Source of the DNA: Ruminococcus sp. AM36-2AA
Lineage (GTDB): Bacteria > Bacillota > Clostridia > Lachnospirales > Lachnospiraceae
Length of the DNA stretch: 64,000 bases
Assembly (NCBI RefSeq): GCF_003461955.1
Contig: NZ_QTYB01000004.1
Coordinates: 186,001-250,000, forward strand
Direction: 5' to 3'
Made by a program: the position numbers and the translations under genes. Each line of letters begins with the position of its first letter. Position 1 is the first letter of the stretch. Of the stretch, positions 1 through 9,714 are shown in pieces. Below the pieces are notes generated by a model, which was given only the letters and a program-made list of their open reading frames with translations, was not told where the DNA came from and ran no database searches.

Positions 1-202
1 CGGATACAGGTAAAATAGCACACACCAGTGCCAGTACAAGAATTACAAATATATTATCCAGCTGCTTCATATATCCCATATTACTGTTGATCCAGAGGAA
101 ATAGACAAATGCCAGAGCGAACTTCAGAACCGGCAGTATATATACTTCATATTCTCCATAAAACCTCTTGATATTCTGTTTAATCTCAAGTAAAGCTGTC
201 AT
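1..202 (-). CDS. Hypothetical membrane protein, C-terminus beyond the left edge
   Basis: Only the first 67 residues lie in the window. The reading frame starts with ATG at 202 behind a GGGAGG ribosome binding site inside the upstream gene and runs open to base 1. The N-terminus is amphipathic (MTALLEIKQNIKRFYGEYEV), followed by two hydrophobic stretches (about residues 22-37 and 47-66) that look like membrane segments. The start overlaps the stop of the neighbouring membrane protein gene as ATGA, so the two are translationally coupled and probably act together in the membrane. I do not recognise the family. Confidence 0.7.
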   Translation of the reverse strand, partial: MTALLEIKQNIKRFYGEYEVYILPVLKFALAFVYFLWINSNMGYMKQLDNIFVILVLALVCAILPVS

Positions 203-633
203 TTTCTATGTCCTCCCGATTTTCTCCGGACCGGTGTTCTCTTTTCTCCCCGTCCGTAGATTTTTTCCAGTCTGGTAAGATCCTGATAATATTCCTTCAC
301 ACTCTTCTTGGCGCGGTGATATTTCACAGAATACTGAATATAAGTCAGCACAGAATACACGATCAGCATGCCCAGATATCCGACTATGATATAAATCCCC
401 ACTGCGACCAGGTTGATCTTATTCACATTATCCATAAGATATTCACTGAAATACGCAGCAATTCCGGCAAGCAGAAGCACATAGCCAATGGTTACCAGAA
501 AGAAATTTTTGATCAGTGCAAGGCCGATATAATCGCTCCGGTAATATCTGCTCACCGGAAGATATTTCCTGCCTTCTCCATGTTCATACATGGCAAGGCG
601 GTTCATGACCTTCACCTTTTCTTCATTTACCAT
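199..633 (-). CDS. Small two-helix membrane protein
   Basis: This 144-residue protein begins MVNEEKVKVMNRLAMYEHGE. I chose the ATG at 633 because GAGGAG lies about six bases upstream; the frame is open for another 31 codons upstream but without a ribosome binding site there. Two membrane segments are visible around residues 44-63 and 74-98, followed by a basic tail (RRKSGGHRK). Its stop overlaps the start of the next gene by four bases, which places both in one operon and suggests a shared membrane complex. No catalytic motif is visible and I do not recognise a family. Confidence 0.75.
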   Translation of the reverse strand: MVNEEKVKVMNRLAMYEHGEGRKYLPVSRYYRSDYIGLALIKNFFLVTIGYVLLLAGIAAYFSEYLMDNVNKINLVAVGIYIIVGYLGMLIVYSVLTYIQYSVKYHRAKKSVKEYYQDLTRLEKIYGRGEKRTPVRRKSGGHRK

Positions 634-776
634 AAATAACTCCTCATAAGCTTTCTTATCAGGAAACTCCTGATATATAGTTCGTATTTCGCACTTTATG
701 CAGCTATACTGTTTAACTGCAATCAAATTTATTGTAGCATAGTTCCCTACCTATGAAAAGTGTTTTTTCAGGGCTT

Positions 777-1484
777 TCACGCCCTTCCGGCGCATACTGT
801 AAGGAAATAAACTTCCTTTGCACCTGCCTCCAGAAGGCACTGTGCCATGGCATCCATGGTACTGCCCGTTGTATAGACATCGTCCACCACCAGCACCGAT
901 AATCCAGTTATATCTGCAGTTACCTGATATGCATTTTTAAGATTTTGCCGCCGTTTTGCGGCATTGAGTTTCTTTTGCGATCTTGTATTTCGTACTTTTC
1001 GTACCACATCCTCCCTCCAGGGTATCCCGCAGAAACCACTGAGCCGTTCTGCCAGATACGCTGCCTGGTTAAATCCTCTGTTTCTTTTCTTTCTGGGGTG
1101 GAGCGGAACAGGAACGATAAGCTGCGGTCTCCAGCGTTCCAGATATTTCTTTCCATAAATACTCATGGCTTTTGCGTAGAAATCTCCGTATTCCCGACAC
1201 CCGTAATATTTGAACCGTACCAGAGACTGCCGCCACATCTCTCCGTATGAAAATATACTTCTGCCTTCCGAAAAATAATGCTGTTCCCTACGGCAGTCCT
1301 GACAATATTCCTCTTCTGTTTTTACGGGACGGCCACACTTTTTGCACAATGGTTCCACATTTGGCCGGATCTTTCCGGCGCACCCGGAACAGATCAGGCT
1401 GTTCTTCTGTTTCAGGATCTGATGACACATGGGACATTTTTTCGGATAGAGCATATTCAGAAAAATTTCAGCTGTTTTTTTCAA
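777..1484 (-). CDS. comF: ComF family phosphoribosyltransferase-like protein
   Basis: The 235-residue product has the ComF layout. An N-terminal four-cysteine zinc module (CPMCHQ, CSGC, CKKCGRP, YCQDC, residues 18-66) is followed by a PRTase domain with the phosphoribosyl-binding loop VLVVDDVYTTGSTM near residue 200. ComF proteins are cytosolic and in competent bacteria are needed for DNA uptake, probably handling single-stranded DNA; many non-competent Firmicutes also carry one. Translation starts at a TTG behind AAAGGA. The gene lies 73 bases downstream of recD2 on the same strand, a pairing that fits a DNA-processing role. A hairpin repeat sits in the gap between them. Confidence 0.93.
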   Translation of the reverse strand: MKKTAEIFLNMLYPKKCPMCHQILKQKNSLICSGCAGKIRPNVEPLCKKCGRPVKTEEEYCQDCRREQHYFSEGRSIFSYGEMWRQSLVRFKYYGCREYGDFYAKAMSIYGKKYLERWRPQLIVPVPLHPRKKRNRGFNQAAYLAERLSGFCGIPWREDVVRKVRNTRSQKKLNAAKRRQNLKNAYQVTADITGLSVLVVDDVYTTGSTMDAMAQCLLEAGAKEVYFLTVCAGRA

Positions 1485-1518
1485 GAAAGTCCTTTCTCCC
1501 CGATAGCACTCTCCTTAT

Positions 1519-1547
1519 AGTACAGCCAAGCGGATATTCGCTGTACT
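1519..1547. repeat. Hairpin carrying the CAAGCGGATATTCGC dispersed motif
   Basis: Arms AGTACAGC and GCTGTACT flank a core that contains CAAGCGGATATTCGC (1527-1541). The same 15 bases occur exactly at 35221-35235 and 51397-51411, always between genes. Here the element lies between recD2 and comF. Confidence 0.6.
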
Positions 1548-1557
1548 AGTAGCTATA

Positions 1558-3801
1558 CTAGTTGATCTCAGCTTCATCCAGTTCCCGTATTCTCCTGTCC
1601 AGTGAACTGTATCTCTGCTGCTGTTTCTCATTACGGATCATTTCCGCAAAGGTATTTTCACTTCCTACTACTGTGACACATTTACGTGCCCTTGTCACAG
1701 CTGTATACAAAAGATTTCGGTTCATCAGCATTCTTGGACCTGAAAGAATCGGTAAAATAACCGCAGGATATTCCGAGCCCTGTGATTTATGTATGGTCAC
1801 TGCATAGGCAAGTTCCAGTTCTTCCAGCTGTTTAAAGGAGTATTGCGCCTGACGTCCATCCTCAAATTCCACTGTAGCGGTCTCCGCAAATTCATTGATC
1901 TCCGTCATGATACCTGTATCGCCGTTAAATACCCCGACTCCTTTATCTACCGGAATCTTATATCTTCCGAGGATTTCCCACTCCAGCTGATAATTGTTTT
2001 TCACCTGCATCACCTTATCTCCCTCACGGAAAAGGCGCTGCCCGATTTCTTTTTCTTTTTTCTTCTCATCTGGCGGATTCAGATAGCGCTGAAGGATCTG
2101 ATTCAGTCTTTCCACGCCAAGAAGCCCCTTACGCATGGGAGTCAAAACCTGGATTTCATAAGGCTTCGCATCAACATAACGTGGAAGTTTCTCCTGGATC
2201 AGCGCGATCACAACCCGAATGATGATATCTGCATCGTATCTCTTCAGGAAAAAGAAATCCCGGCTTTTATTGTTGATCGTAACCTGTTCTCCGCGGTTGA
2301 TCTTATGTGCATTTACTACAATATCACTCTCGGAAGCCTGCCGGAAGATCTTCTTCAGCTCCACTACTGAAAAACAGCCACTGCGGATAATATCCCTCAG
2401 AACATTTCCTGGTCCTACACTTGGAAGTTGGTTTTCATCTCCCACCAGGATCAGTCTGGTTCCTGCAGTTATCGCCAGAAGAAGAGAATGCATCAGCGCA
2501 ATATCTACCATAGACATCTCATCAATAATGATCACATCTGCTTCCAGAGGATTTTCGAAATTTCTGTCAAAATGAACAGCTCTGCCTTCCTGCTCTCCCT
2601 CCGGCATACCATTCAGTTCCAGAAGACGATGGATCGTCTGTGCTTCATATCCGGTAGCTTCTGTCATTCTCTTGGCAGCACGGCCCGTAGGAGCTGCAAG
2701 GCGAAGTTCTGCTCCTTCTTCCTCAAAATAGCGGATAATTGCGTTAATGGTAGTTGTTTTTCCTGTTCCCGGGCCTCCCGTCAGAATAAACAGGCCGTGC
2801 TGGGCAGCAGATATCACTGCCTGTTTCTGCATTTCATCCAGCTTGGTTCCTGTCTCTTTCTCAATTCTTTCAATCCTTTTCTGGATCATGTATTCATCCT
2901 CAGGGCAGAGAATATTCAATTCACACAGCATCCTTGCAGAATCCAGTTCCAGGTTATAATAACGTTTGGGATAAACGACAGTTCCCTCTTCCGTTTCCTT
3001 AAGGATCAGTTTCCGTTCCACGACCATATCCATCAGGTGCTTCTCCATATAAGAAACATCTACTCCCAGAAGCCTGGACGCTCTGGAAAAAAGCTCTTCC
3101 TTTGGAAGATAAATGTGGCCCTCCCCAGAAGCCTGTAGGAGAGTATACAACATTCCGCTCCGTATTCTGTAATCTGAATCTGTATGGATTCCGATCCTGG
3201 ATGCGATATCATCTGCGATCCGAAATCCCACACCGCTGATATCTTCTGCCAGACGGTATGGATTCTCCTGAAGGACACCATATACCGACTGTCCGTATTT
3301 CTGGTATATCTTCGCTCCCAGATTCAAAGAGATCCCATATTTCTGCAAAAAGATCATGGCACGGCGCATATCCGCCTTTTCTGTCATCTGTTCCGCAATC
3401 TCCATGGCTTTCTTTTCGCTGATACCTTTGATCTCTGCCAGCCGTTCCGGTTCTTCTTCCACGATCCGCATAGTATCATCCCCAAACCGCCGGACGATTC
3501 TTGCCGCCAATGCGGCACCGATACCTTTGATCGCACCGGAACCCAGATAACGCTCCACCGCAAGTGCATCTTCCGGCATTTTTTCCACATAGGAGGATAT
3601 CTGAAACTGTTTTCCGTATACCGGATGTGTTGTATAATTTCCGGAAGCTTCAATTGACACGCCCTGTGTGATCGCAGGAAATGTGCCTACACAGGTCAGC
3701 TCCTGTCCCTCTTCCATTCCTTTCAGTACCATAACGGTATACCCATTATCTTCATTTCGGAATATCACATGATCTATATATCCTGTAACTGTCTCACTCA
3801 T
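1558..3801 (-). CDS. recD2: RecD2-type ATP-dependent DNA helicase
   Basis: This superfamily 1B 5'-3' helicase acts in DNA repair independently of RecBC. The protein (747 residues from the chosen start) shows the N-terminal OB-like region (GYIDHVIFRNEDNGYTV), helix-hairpin-helix motifs around residues 90-210, Walker A GGPGTGKTTT near 340, Walker B IIIDEMSMVD, and a C-terminal motif with YAVTIHKSQGSEYP. The frame extends six codons further to an ATG at 3819. I prefer MSETVTGY at 3801 because GGAG lies six bases before it and nothing comparable precedes 3819. It is followed by comF and preceded by mreB on the same strand, with a weak terminator hairpin between mreB and recD2. Confidence 0.95.
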   Translation of the reverse strand: MSETVTGYIDHVIFRNEDNGYTVMVLKGMEEGQELTCVGTFPAITQGVSIEASGNYTTHPVYGKQFQISSYVEKMPEDALAVERYLGSGAIKGIGAALAARIVRRFGDDTMRIVEEEPERLAEIKGISEKKAMEIAEQMTEKADMRRAMIFLQKYGISLNLGAKIYQKYGQSVYGVLQENPYRLAEDISGVGFRIADDIASRIGIHTDSDYRIRSGMLYTLLQASGEGHIYLPKEELFSRASRLLGVDVSYMEKHLMDMVVERKLILKETEEGTVVYPKRYYNLELDSARMLCELNILCPEDEYMIQKRIERIEKETGTKLDEMQKQAVISAAQHGLFILTGGPGTGKTTTINAIIRYFEEEGAELRLAAPTGRAAKRMTEATGYEAQTIHRLLELNGMPEGEQEGRAVHFDRNFENPLEADVIIIDEMSMVDIALMHSLLLAITAGTRLILVGDENQLPSVGPGNVLRDIIRSGCFSVVELKKIFRQASESDIVVNAHKINRGEQVTINNKSRDFFFLKRYDADIIIRVVIALIQEKLPRYVDAKPYEIQVLTPMRKGLLGVERLNQILQRYLNPPDEKKKEKEIGQRLFREGDKVMQVKNNYQLEWEILGRYKIPVDKGVGVFNGDTGIMTEINEFAETATVEFEDGRQAQYSFKQLEELELAYAVTIHKSQGSEYPAVILPILSGPRMLMNRNLLYTAVTRARKCVTVVGSENTFAEMIRNEKQQQRYSSLDRRIRELDEAEIN

Positions 3802-3896
3802 CTTCTTCTCCATCTGCATCGCGGTTCAAATGCTTAACGCATCAAAGATACCCCTGCGAGTATGATGCATTAATTATCGGAACACTGTAATAACAT

Positions 3897-3923
3897 CAAA
3901 AGGCACTGCTGTCGCAGCGCCTT
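3897..3923 (-). terminator. Possible terminator of mreB
   Basis: Read on the minus strand, AAGGC-G-CTGC and GCAG-T-GCCTT form a hairpin with one mismatch and a four-base loop, followed by TTTT. It lies 14 bases after the mreB stop. The U-run is short, so it may be only partly effective. Confidence 0.5.
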
Positions 3924-3936
3924 ATCTGGTGTAAAT

Positions 3937-4920
3937 TTATACTCTTGACATGATCTCCGCATATTTCCCTGTTCCGGCAGCTACAACCAGCATGGCATCC
4001 TGCACAGTCAGCGTACTTACTCCTGTTTTCTGCTCGATCAGCGTATCCATGCCATGAAGCATGGCACCTCCACCTGTCAGGACAATTCCTCTGTCCATGA
4101 TATCTGCTGCCAGTTCCGGTGGTGTCTTTTCGAGAACACCATGAACCGCTTCCACGATCTGTCCTGTTGTCTCTCTCAACGCTGTCCTGATCTCTTCTGA
4201 CGTCAGCGTTGCCACCTTCGGCAGACCTGTGATAATGTTTCTTCCCTTCACTTCCATAGTCCGGAGGTCTGCTTCTTCACTGGCTGTTCCAATTTTGATC
4301 TTGATATTTTCTGCTGCATCCTCTCCGATAAAGAGGCTGTGTTTCTCTCTTACATAATTCATGATCGCATGGTTAAAATTGTCACCTGCAACTTTCACCG
4401 AAGCAGAAACAACTACTCCGCCTACAGATATCACAGCCACATCTGTAGTTCCCGCACCGATATCCACGATCAGATTTCCAAACGGCTTGGTAATATCTAC
4501 TCCCGCACCGATCGCAGCCGCAATAGGTTCTTCCACGAGAAATACTTCCCTGGCTCCGGACTGATATGCTGCTTCCTCCATAGCCTTACGCTCAATCTCT
4601 GTAATACCACTCGGAACACTGATGCTGACTCTCGGCTTACGGAACGCTCTTCGTCCCATAGCCTGGGAAATAAAATATTTCAGCATCTTCTCCATAACAT
4701 TGTAATCAACGATCACACCGCCACGGATCGGCCATATGACTTCCATATTGGAAGTTAAATGGCTGGCCATCTGTCTGGCCTCCTCTCCGATTGCCCTGAT
4801 CTTCTCTGTATCTTTATCATAAATAACTACAGAAGGCTCTCTTAAAACGATTCCCCTTCCTGTAGAAAACACCAGACTGTTTCTGGTTCCCAGATCGATT
4901 CCGATATCTTTTGCCGGCAT
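3937..4920 (-). CDS. mreB: MreB/Mbl family rod-shape actin homologue
   Basis: This bacterial actin forms membrane-associated filaments that guide cell wall elongation. The 327-residue length is typical. Visible nucleotide-binding motifs are the phosphate 1 loop DIGIDLGTRNSLVF, the phosphate 2 loop IVDIGAGTTDVAVIS near 165 and the adenosine motif GIVLTGGGAMLHG near 287. The ATG at 4920 has GGGAGG four bases upstream; the frame extends eight codons further without a better signal. The gene stands alone, outside an mreBCD cluster, so it may be a paralogue such as Mbl rather than the cluster MreB. A possible promoter lies about 120 bases upstream, just after uvrA. Confidence 0.92.
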   Translation of the reverse strand: MPAKDIGIDLGTRNSLVFSTGRGIVLREPSVVIYDKDTEKIRAIGEEARQMASHLTSNMEVIWPIRGGVIVDYNVMEKMLKYFISQAMGRRAFRKPRVSISVPSGITEIERKAMEEAAYQSGAREVFLVEEPIAAAIGAGVDITKPFGNLIVDIGAGTTDVAVISVGGVVVSASVKVAGDNFNHAIMNYVREKHSLFIGEDAAENIKIKIGTASEEADLRTMEVKGRNIITGLPKVATLTSEEIRTALRETTGQIVEAVHGVLEKTPPELAADIMDRGIVLTGGGAMLHGMDTLIEQKTGVSTLTVQDAMLVVAAGTGKYAEIMSRV

Positions 4921-5039
4921 AAATCCTCCCGCCTGCGTCTGCAAAATTCCCGTGCAGACACATTTCTGACTTGTTCTGTTCTATCTTTCATCCGGCAAAA
5001 CCTGATCTATCTGCGTCTGCCGGACAGTTCCCGCACTTC

Positions 5040-5068
5040 ATTATATACAAAACCTTCGGAATTGAAAA
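5040..5068 (-). promoter_or_regulatory. Possible promoter of mreB
   Basis: On the minus strand, TTTTCA is followed after 17 bases by a perfect TATAAT. The -35 matches consensus at four of six positions. It sits just downstream of the uvrA stop and gives mreB a leader of about 110 bases. Confidence 0.4.
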
Positions 5069-5081
5069 GGACTTTTACCCG

Positions 5082-7931
5082 TTATTTCTGTTCCAGATAT
5101 TTTTTTACGTATTTACCGGTGTAGGAGACCGGGCTTGCAGCGATCTCTTCCGGTGTACCCTGCGCTATGACTGTTCCGCCACGGTCACCGCCTTCCGGGC
5201 CAATATCAATGATATAATCTGCTGTCTTGATCACATCCAGATTATGCTCAATGACCACAACTGTATTTCCTCCTTCGGAAAGACGGCGCAAAATCTCGAT
5301 CAGCTTGTGCACATCCGCAAAATGAAGGCCTGTCGTGGGTTCATCCAGAATATATATGGTCTTCCCGGTGCTTCGTTTACTGAGTTCCGTGGCAAGCTTG
5401 ATACGCTGAGCCTCTCCTCCCGAAAGGGTTGTAGACGGCTGTCCCAGGCGGATATAGGAAAGTCCCACATCATAAAGGGTCTCGATCTTTCTCCGGATTG
5501 ACGGCACATTTTCAAAGAATGTCAGTGCCTCTTCCACCGTCATATTCAGTACATCATAAATGCTCTTGCCTTTATACTTCACTTCCAGTGTTTCCCTGTT
5601 GTAGCGTTTTCCTTTACAAACCTCACATGGCACATATACATCCGGAAGGAAATGCATCTCGATCTTGATGATTCCATCGCCGCTGCAGGCTTCGCAGCGA
5701 CCGCCTTTCACATTAAAACTGAAGCGCCCCTTCTTATATCCCTTCGCCTTGGCATCTGCAGTTGCTGCGAACAGATCACGGATCTGGTCAAAAACACCGG
5801 TATAAGTTGCCGGATTGGAACGGGGCGTTCTTCCGATCGGAGACTGATCAATATCGATCACCTTGTCCAGCTGATCAATCCCGAGAATATCATCATGTTT
5901 ACCAGGAATTATCCTGGCACGGTTCAGATCCCTTGCCAGTCTCTTATAAAGGATCTCATTGATCAGTGAACTCTTACCGGAGCCGGAAACTCCTGTGACA
6001 CAGGTCATGACACCCAGCGGAATATCCACATCGATATGCTTCAGATTATTCTCTGCCGCACCTTTTATATGAAGGAAACCTGTTGGCTCTTTACGTACTT
6101 CCGGCACCGGAATCTTAAGTCTTCCACTTAAATAAGCTCCTGTTACCGATTGCTCGTTCTTCATCAGATCCTCAGCTGTACCCATGGCAACCAGCTGTCC
6201 GCCATGTTCACCGGCACCGGGACCGATATCGATTACACAATCCGCCGCGCGCATGGTATCCTCATCATGTTCGACCACGATCAGGCTGTTGCCAAGATCG
6301 CGAAGGCGCATCAGCGCTCCCAGAAGCTTGTCATTATCCCGCTGATGGAGACCGATACTTGGCTCGTCCAAAATATAGGCAACTCCAACAAGGCCGGAAC
6401 CGATCTGTGTGGCAAGACGGATCCTCTGTGCCTCCCCGCCGGAAAGAGTTCCGGTAGCTCTTCCAAGGGAAAGATACTCCAGACCAACTTCCGCAAGAAA
6501 TCCCACTCTGGCACGGATCTCCTTCAGGATCTGCTTACCGATCAGTTCCTGCTGCTCGGAAAGCTTCAGGTCACGAAGAAATCCCTGTAATCTCTCCACA
6601 GGCATGTTCGTCACTTCATAGATATTCTTATCTGCCACAGTCACTGCCAGAGACTCCTTCTTCAGCCTCTGTCCCTTACAGGTGGTACATGGAGTGATCC
6701 GCATGAAACTCTCATATTCCTGCTTCATAGTCTCGGAACCGGTCTCCCGGTATCTCTGCTCCACATTGCGGATCAGTCCCGGAAATGCCACATCATAAAC
6801 ACCTTCTCCACGCTGACCCTTGTAATAAACTTTCACGGAGTGACCACCGGTACCGTTGATCAGGATGTCCTGGATTTCCTTAGGATATTCACAGAAAGGG
6901 GTATCCAGAGAAAAGTTATATTCTCTCGCCAGTGCATCCAGGATCGCTCTTGAAAAACTGCCCTGTGTGGTACAGGACTGCCAGCCAAGAACCGTGATCG
7001 CACCTTCATTGATGCTCAGTTTCTTATCCGGTATCATAAGGTCAATATCGAATTCCATCTTATATCCAAGGCCCAGGCACTTGGGGCAGGCACCAAACGG
7101 ATTATTAAAAGAAAAACTTCTCGGCTCGATCTCATCAATACTGATACCACAGTCCGGGCAGGAAAAGCTCTGGCTAAAATTCAGAAGCTTTCCGTCCATG
7201 GTATCCACTACCAGAAGACCATCAGCCAGCTCCAGCACAGTCTCAATAGAATCCGAAAGACGTTTCTCAATTCCCGGTTTCACGATAAGACGGTCCACAA
7301 CGATCTCAATGTTATGCTTGATATTCTTATCCAGGCTGATATCCTCGGAAAGCTCATAAAGACTTCCATCGATCTGAACTCTTACATATCCGCTTCTTCT
7401 GGCCTGGTCAAGCAGCTTGGCATGTGTTCCCTTACGGCCACGTACCACCGGCGCAAGAAGCTGTATCTTCTGACGCTCCGGAAGCGTCATGATCTGATCT
7501 ACCATCTGATCCACTGTCTGTTTCCGGATCTCTCTGCCGCACTTCGGACAATGAGGGACTCCCACACGGGCATACAGAAGGCGGAAATAATCATAGATCT
7601 CAGTTACCGTTCCCACAGTAGAACGGGGATTCCGGTTCGTTGACTTCTGATCAATGGAAATCGCAGGAGGAAGTCCCTCGATACTCTCCACATCCGGTTT
7701 CTCCATCTGTCCAAGAAACTGCCTCGCATAGGAAGAAAGAGATTCCATATAACGTCTCTGACCTTCCGCATAGATCGTATCAAACGCAAGGGATGACTTA
7801 CCGGATCCACTGAGTCCGGTAAGTACCACGAACTGGTCTCTGGGAATATCCACGCTGAGATTCTTAAGATTATTCTCATTCGCTCCGCGTATTCTGATAA
7901 AACGCTTCTTATCGTTCACTTCTGCTGACAT
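5082..7931 (-). CDS. uvrA: Excinuclease ABC subunit A
   Basis: UvrA is the damage-recognition ATPase of nucleotide excision repair and loads UvrB on lesions. The 949 residues are full length. Two ABC ATPase modules are visible: Walker [15 protein letters not shown] near 38 and [13 protein letters not shown] near 645, each with an LSGGEAQRI signature. The zinc fingers are CPDCG...CPKC (about 259-288) and CEAC...CEVC (about 740-770). The ATG at 7931 lies behind AGGAGG. uvrB and uvrC are not in the window. The promoter carries a LexA box, so the gene should be SOS-induced. Confidence 0.98.
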   Translation of the reverse strand: MSAEVNDKKRFIRIRGANENNLKNLSVDIPRDQFVVLTGLSGSGKSSLAFDTIYAEGQRRYMESLSSYARQFLGQMEKPDVESIEGLPPAISIDQKSTNRNPRSTVGTVTEIYDYFRLLYARVGVPHCPKCGREIRKQTVDQMVDQIMTLPERQKIQLLAPVVRGRKGTHAKLLDQARRSGYVRVQIDGSLYELSEDISLDKNIKHNIEIVVDRLIVKPGIEKRLSDSIETVLELADGLLVVDTMDGKLLNFSQSFSCPDCGISIDEIEPRSFSFNNPFGACPKCLGLGYKMEFDIDLMIPDKKLSINEGAITVLGWQSCTTQGSFSRAILDALAREYNFSLDTPFCEYPKEIQDILINGTGGHSVKVYYKGQRGEGVYDVAFPGLIRNVEQRYRETGSETMKQEYESFMRITPCTTCKGQRLKKESLAVTVADKNIYEVTNMPVERLQGFLRDLKLSEQQELIGKQILKEIRARVGFLAEVGLEYLSLGRATGTLSGGEAQRIRLATQIGSGLVGVAYILDEPSIGLHQRDNDKLLGALMRLRDLGNSLIVVEHDEDTMRAADCVIDIGPGAGEHGGQLVAMGTAEDLMKNEQSVTGAYLSGRLKIPVPEVRKEPTGFLHIKGAAENNLKHIDVDIPLGVMTCVTGVSGSGKSSLINEILYKRLARDLNRARIIPGKHDDILGIDQLDKVIDIDQSPIGRTPRSNPATYTGVFDQIRDLFAATADAKAKGYKKGRFSFNVKGGRCEACSGDGIIKIEMHFLPDVYVPCEVCKGKRYNRETLEVKYKGKSIYDVLNMTVEEALTFFENVPSIRRKIETLYDVGLSYIRLGQPSTTLSGGEAQRIKLATELSKRSTGKTIYILDEPTTGLHFADVHKLIEILRRLSEGGNTVVVIEHNLDVIKTADYIIDIGPEGGDRGGTVIAQGTPEEIAASPVSYTGKYVKKYLEQK

Positions 7932-8036
7932 GAAAGCCTCCTACTCTGCCCGGCCATACAAAAATCTTCCGGTATTTTCTTCTATAGCAGAATATCTGTC
8001 TCTCATTCTGCTGTAAAATTTCTGTTTGTTTTTTAC

Positions 8037-8065
8037 AGTATACAATCAGAACATTCGTTCGTCAA
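8037..8065 (-). promoter_or_regulatory. uvrA promoter with embedded LexA (SOS) box
   Basis: On the minus strand, TTGACG is followed after 17 bases by TATACT. The spacer contains GAACGAATGTTC (8049-8060), which fits the Gram-positive LexA/DinR consensus GAAC-N4-GTTC. A repressor bound there would cover the space between -35 and -10. Transcription would run into uvrA through a leader of about 100 bases. Confidence 0.85.
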
Positions 8066-8088
8066 GGTGAAAAAATCGACAAAATCCG

Positions 8089-9225
8089 CTACAGAAGAAA
8101 ATCTGCCATCACTCCGTTGCTTACATGGATTCCTCTTCTTGTCAGAAAAATCCTGTCATTTTTCTTCTTCAGCATTCCCAGGGCAAAATGTTTTTTCAGA
8201 ACCTCTCCGTAAATACTCTCCATATTTTTTCCGAAATATTCCTCAAATTCACGCACAGATACCCCCTCTGTCATACGCAGCCCCAGAAACATAAATTCCG
8301 CCATTTCATCCGCCTCCGTAAGTGTTTCCCTGTCACAGCGGATTTTTTCCGGAAACGCACTGTTTCTGAGATATTCTTCCATATTATCCGTATTGGAAAA
8401 CCGCACATGGTCCACAAGAGAAGAAGCTCCAAGTCCCAGTCCCAGATAATCCGTCCTCTGCCAGTATCCTTTATTATGGCGGCACTCCAGGCCCTTTTTC
8501 GCATAATTGGAAATTTCATACTGATGAAATCCGTATTCTCCCAGAATTGCTGCCGTATCTTCATACATGCGGTACTCCGTATCTTCATCCGGAAGATCCA
8601 GCTCCCGTTCCCAGAATGGAGTTCCTTCCTCCACGATCAGGCTGTATGCGGAAATATGCTCCGGTGAAAGCTCTGCCACTGTACGGAGATTTTTTTCCCA
8701 GTCTTCATAGGTCTGCTCCGGGATCGCACTCATCAGATCAATATTGATATTGGAAAATCCCGCTTCCCTTGCCATGAAAAAACTCTCCAGAAATTCTTCC
8801 CAGGTGTGTATCCTCCCAAGGATCTTCAGTTCACGATTCTGTGGAGACTGCAATCCCAGACTTAACCGGTTCACTCCATGCTTCCGGTATTCCTGAAGTT
8901 TTTCTTTATATAAAGTCCCCGGATTTGCTTCGATGGTGATCTCAGCATCCGGGGCCATAAAAAACTTATTTCTGATCTGATCCAGAATTGCTCCCATAAG
9001 AGCAGGATCCGGAACGGAAGGTGTTCCTCCGCCAATAAAAACCGTGGTGATCTCTCTGTCCGGAAATTCCGGAACAGCAGCGATTTCCCTTCCAAGAGAC
9101 TGGAAATATTCCCGTTGCCGTTCTTTTCCCGCCGGACCTGAAAGGAAATCACAGTAATCACATTTTTTCACACAAAAGGGAATATGAACATAGAGTTCCA
9201 TAGGCTTCTTCGCCTTATTCTTCAT
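8089..9225 (-). CDS. hemW: HemW-type radical SAM heme chaperone
   Basis: HemW is related to coproporphyrinogen dehydrogenase (HemN) but binds and delivers heme. The 378 residues begin MKNKAKKPMELYVHIPFC. The [4Fe-4S] motif CVKKCDYC is followed by GGGTPS, and the HemW hallmark HNKGYW (HNxxYW heme ligand) lies near residue 246, which separates it from HemN. The frame is open much further upstream, but that part overlaps the lipoprotein gene. The ATG at 9225 has AAGGAG six bases upstream and overlaps the lipoprotein stop by 11 bases. It is the last gene of the gpr-spoIIP-lepA group, an order also known from Bacillus. Confidence 0.93.
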   Translation of the reverse strand: MKNKAKKPMELYVHIPFCVKKCDYCDFLSGPAGKERQREYFQSLGREIAAVPEFPDREITTVFIGGGTPSVPDPALMGAILDQIRNKFFMAPDAEITIEANPGTLYKEKLQEYRKHGVNRLSLGLQSPQNRELKILGRIHTWEEFLESFFMAREAGFSNINIDLMSAIPEQTYEDWEKNLRTVAELSPEHISAYSLIVEEGTPFWERELDLPDEDTEYRMYEDTAAILGEYGFHQYEISNYAKKGLECRHNKGYWQRTDYLGLGLGASSLVDHVRFSNTDNMEEYLRNSAFPEKIRCDRETLTEADEMAEFMFLGLRMTEGVSVREFEEYFGKNMESIYGEVLKKHFALGMLKKKNDRIFLTRRGIHVSNGVMADFLL

Positions 9226-9703
9226 CCATGTCTCCTTCCTCTGTACCCGCATAACTGTCAGTTTCGTCATACTGCGAGGTATCTCCATCGCCGGTATCAT
9301 AACTGCTTTCATCATCTCCGGCATCACTGCCATCATCAGCAACGTCTCCGGTATCGGATGTATCCGTACCATCCCCGGATGTTGAATCTGATCCGGTCTC
9401 ATCCGTATTATTCCCGCTTCCGTCGGAAGCTGCCGGTGTTGGTGTCACGGCATCTGTTCCCAGTGCCGCTCCGCCGTTTTCAGCCAGATACTCATTTACC
9501 ATAGTAAGATTACCGTTGGTTGTCACGGCATCCGGATCTACCGTTTTCGGATCTGGTGTTGCGGTCGGCTCCGGTGCCATACTGATCTTGATCACACTTT
9601 CATCTTCCGCGTTTTTCTTTTTTGAACCGCATCCGGTAAGCAGGATTCCGGTCATCGCCAGAAGTCCTGCTGCCAGAAACAGTCTTTTTATATTTTTTCC
9701 CAA
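9215..9703 (-). CDS. Lipoprotein with an acidic low-complexity tail
   Basis: The 162-residue product starts at TTG behind AGGAG. A signal peptide ends in the lipobox LLTGC (cysteine near residue 25), so it should be anchored to the outer face of the membrane. The mature chain has a short linker with TATPDPKTVDPDAV and then roughly 80 residues made almost wholly of D, S, T, G and E. No enzyme domain is visible. It is wedged 11 bases after lepA and overlaps hemW, so it is co-transcribed with both. The tail might bind cations or act as a spacer in the wall; that is a guess. Confidence 0.8.
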   Translation of the reverse strand: MGKNIKRLFLAAGLLAMTGILLTGCGSKKKNAEDESVIKISMAPEPTATPDPKTVDPDAVTTNGNLTMVNEYLAENGGAALGTDAVTPTPAASDGSGNNTDETGSDSTSGDGTDTSDTGDVADDGSDAGDDESSYDTGDGDTSQYDETDSYAGTEEGDMDEE

Positions 9704-9714
9704 AAAGTCATCTC

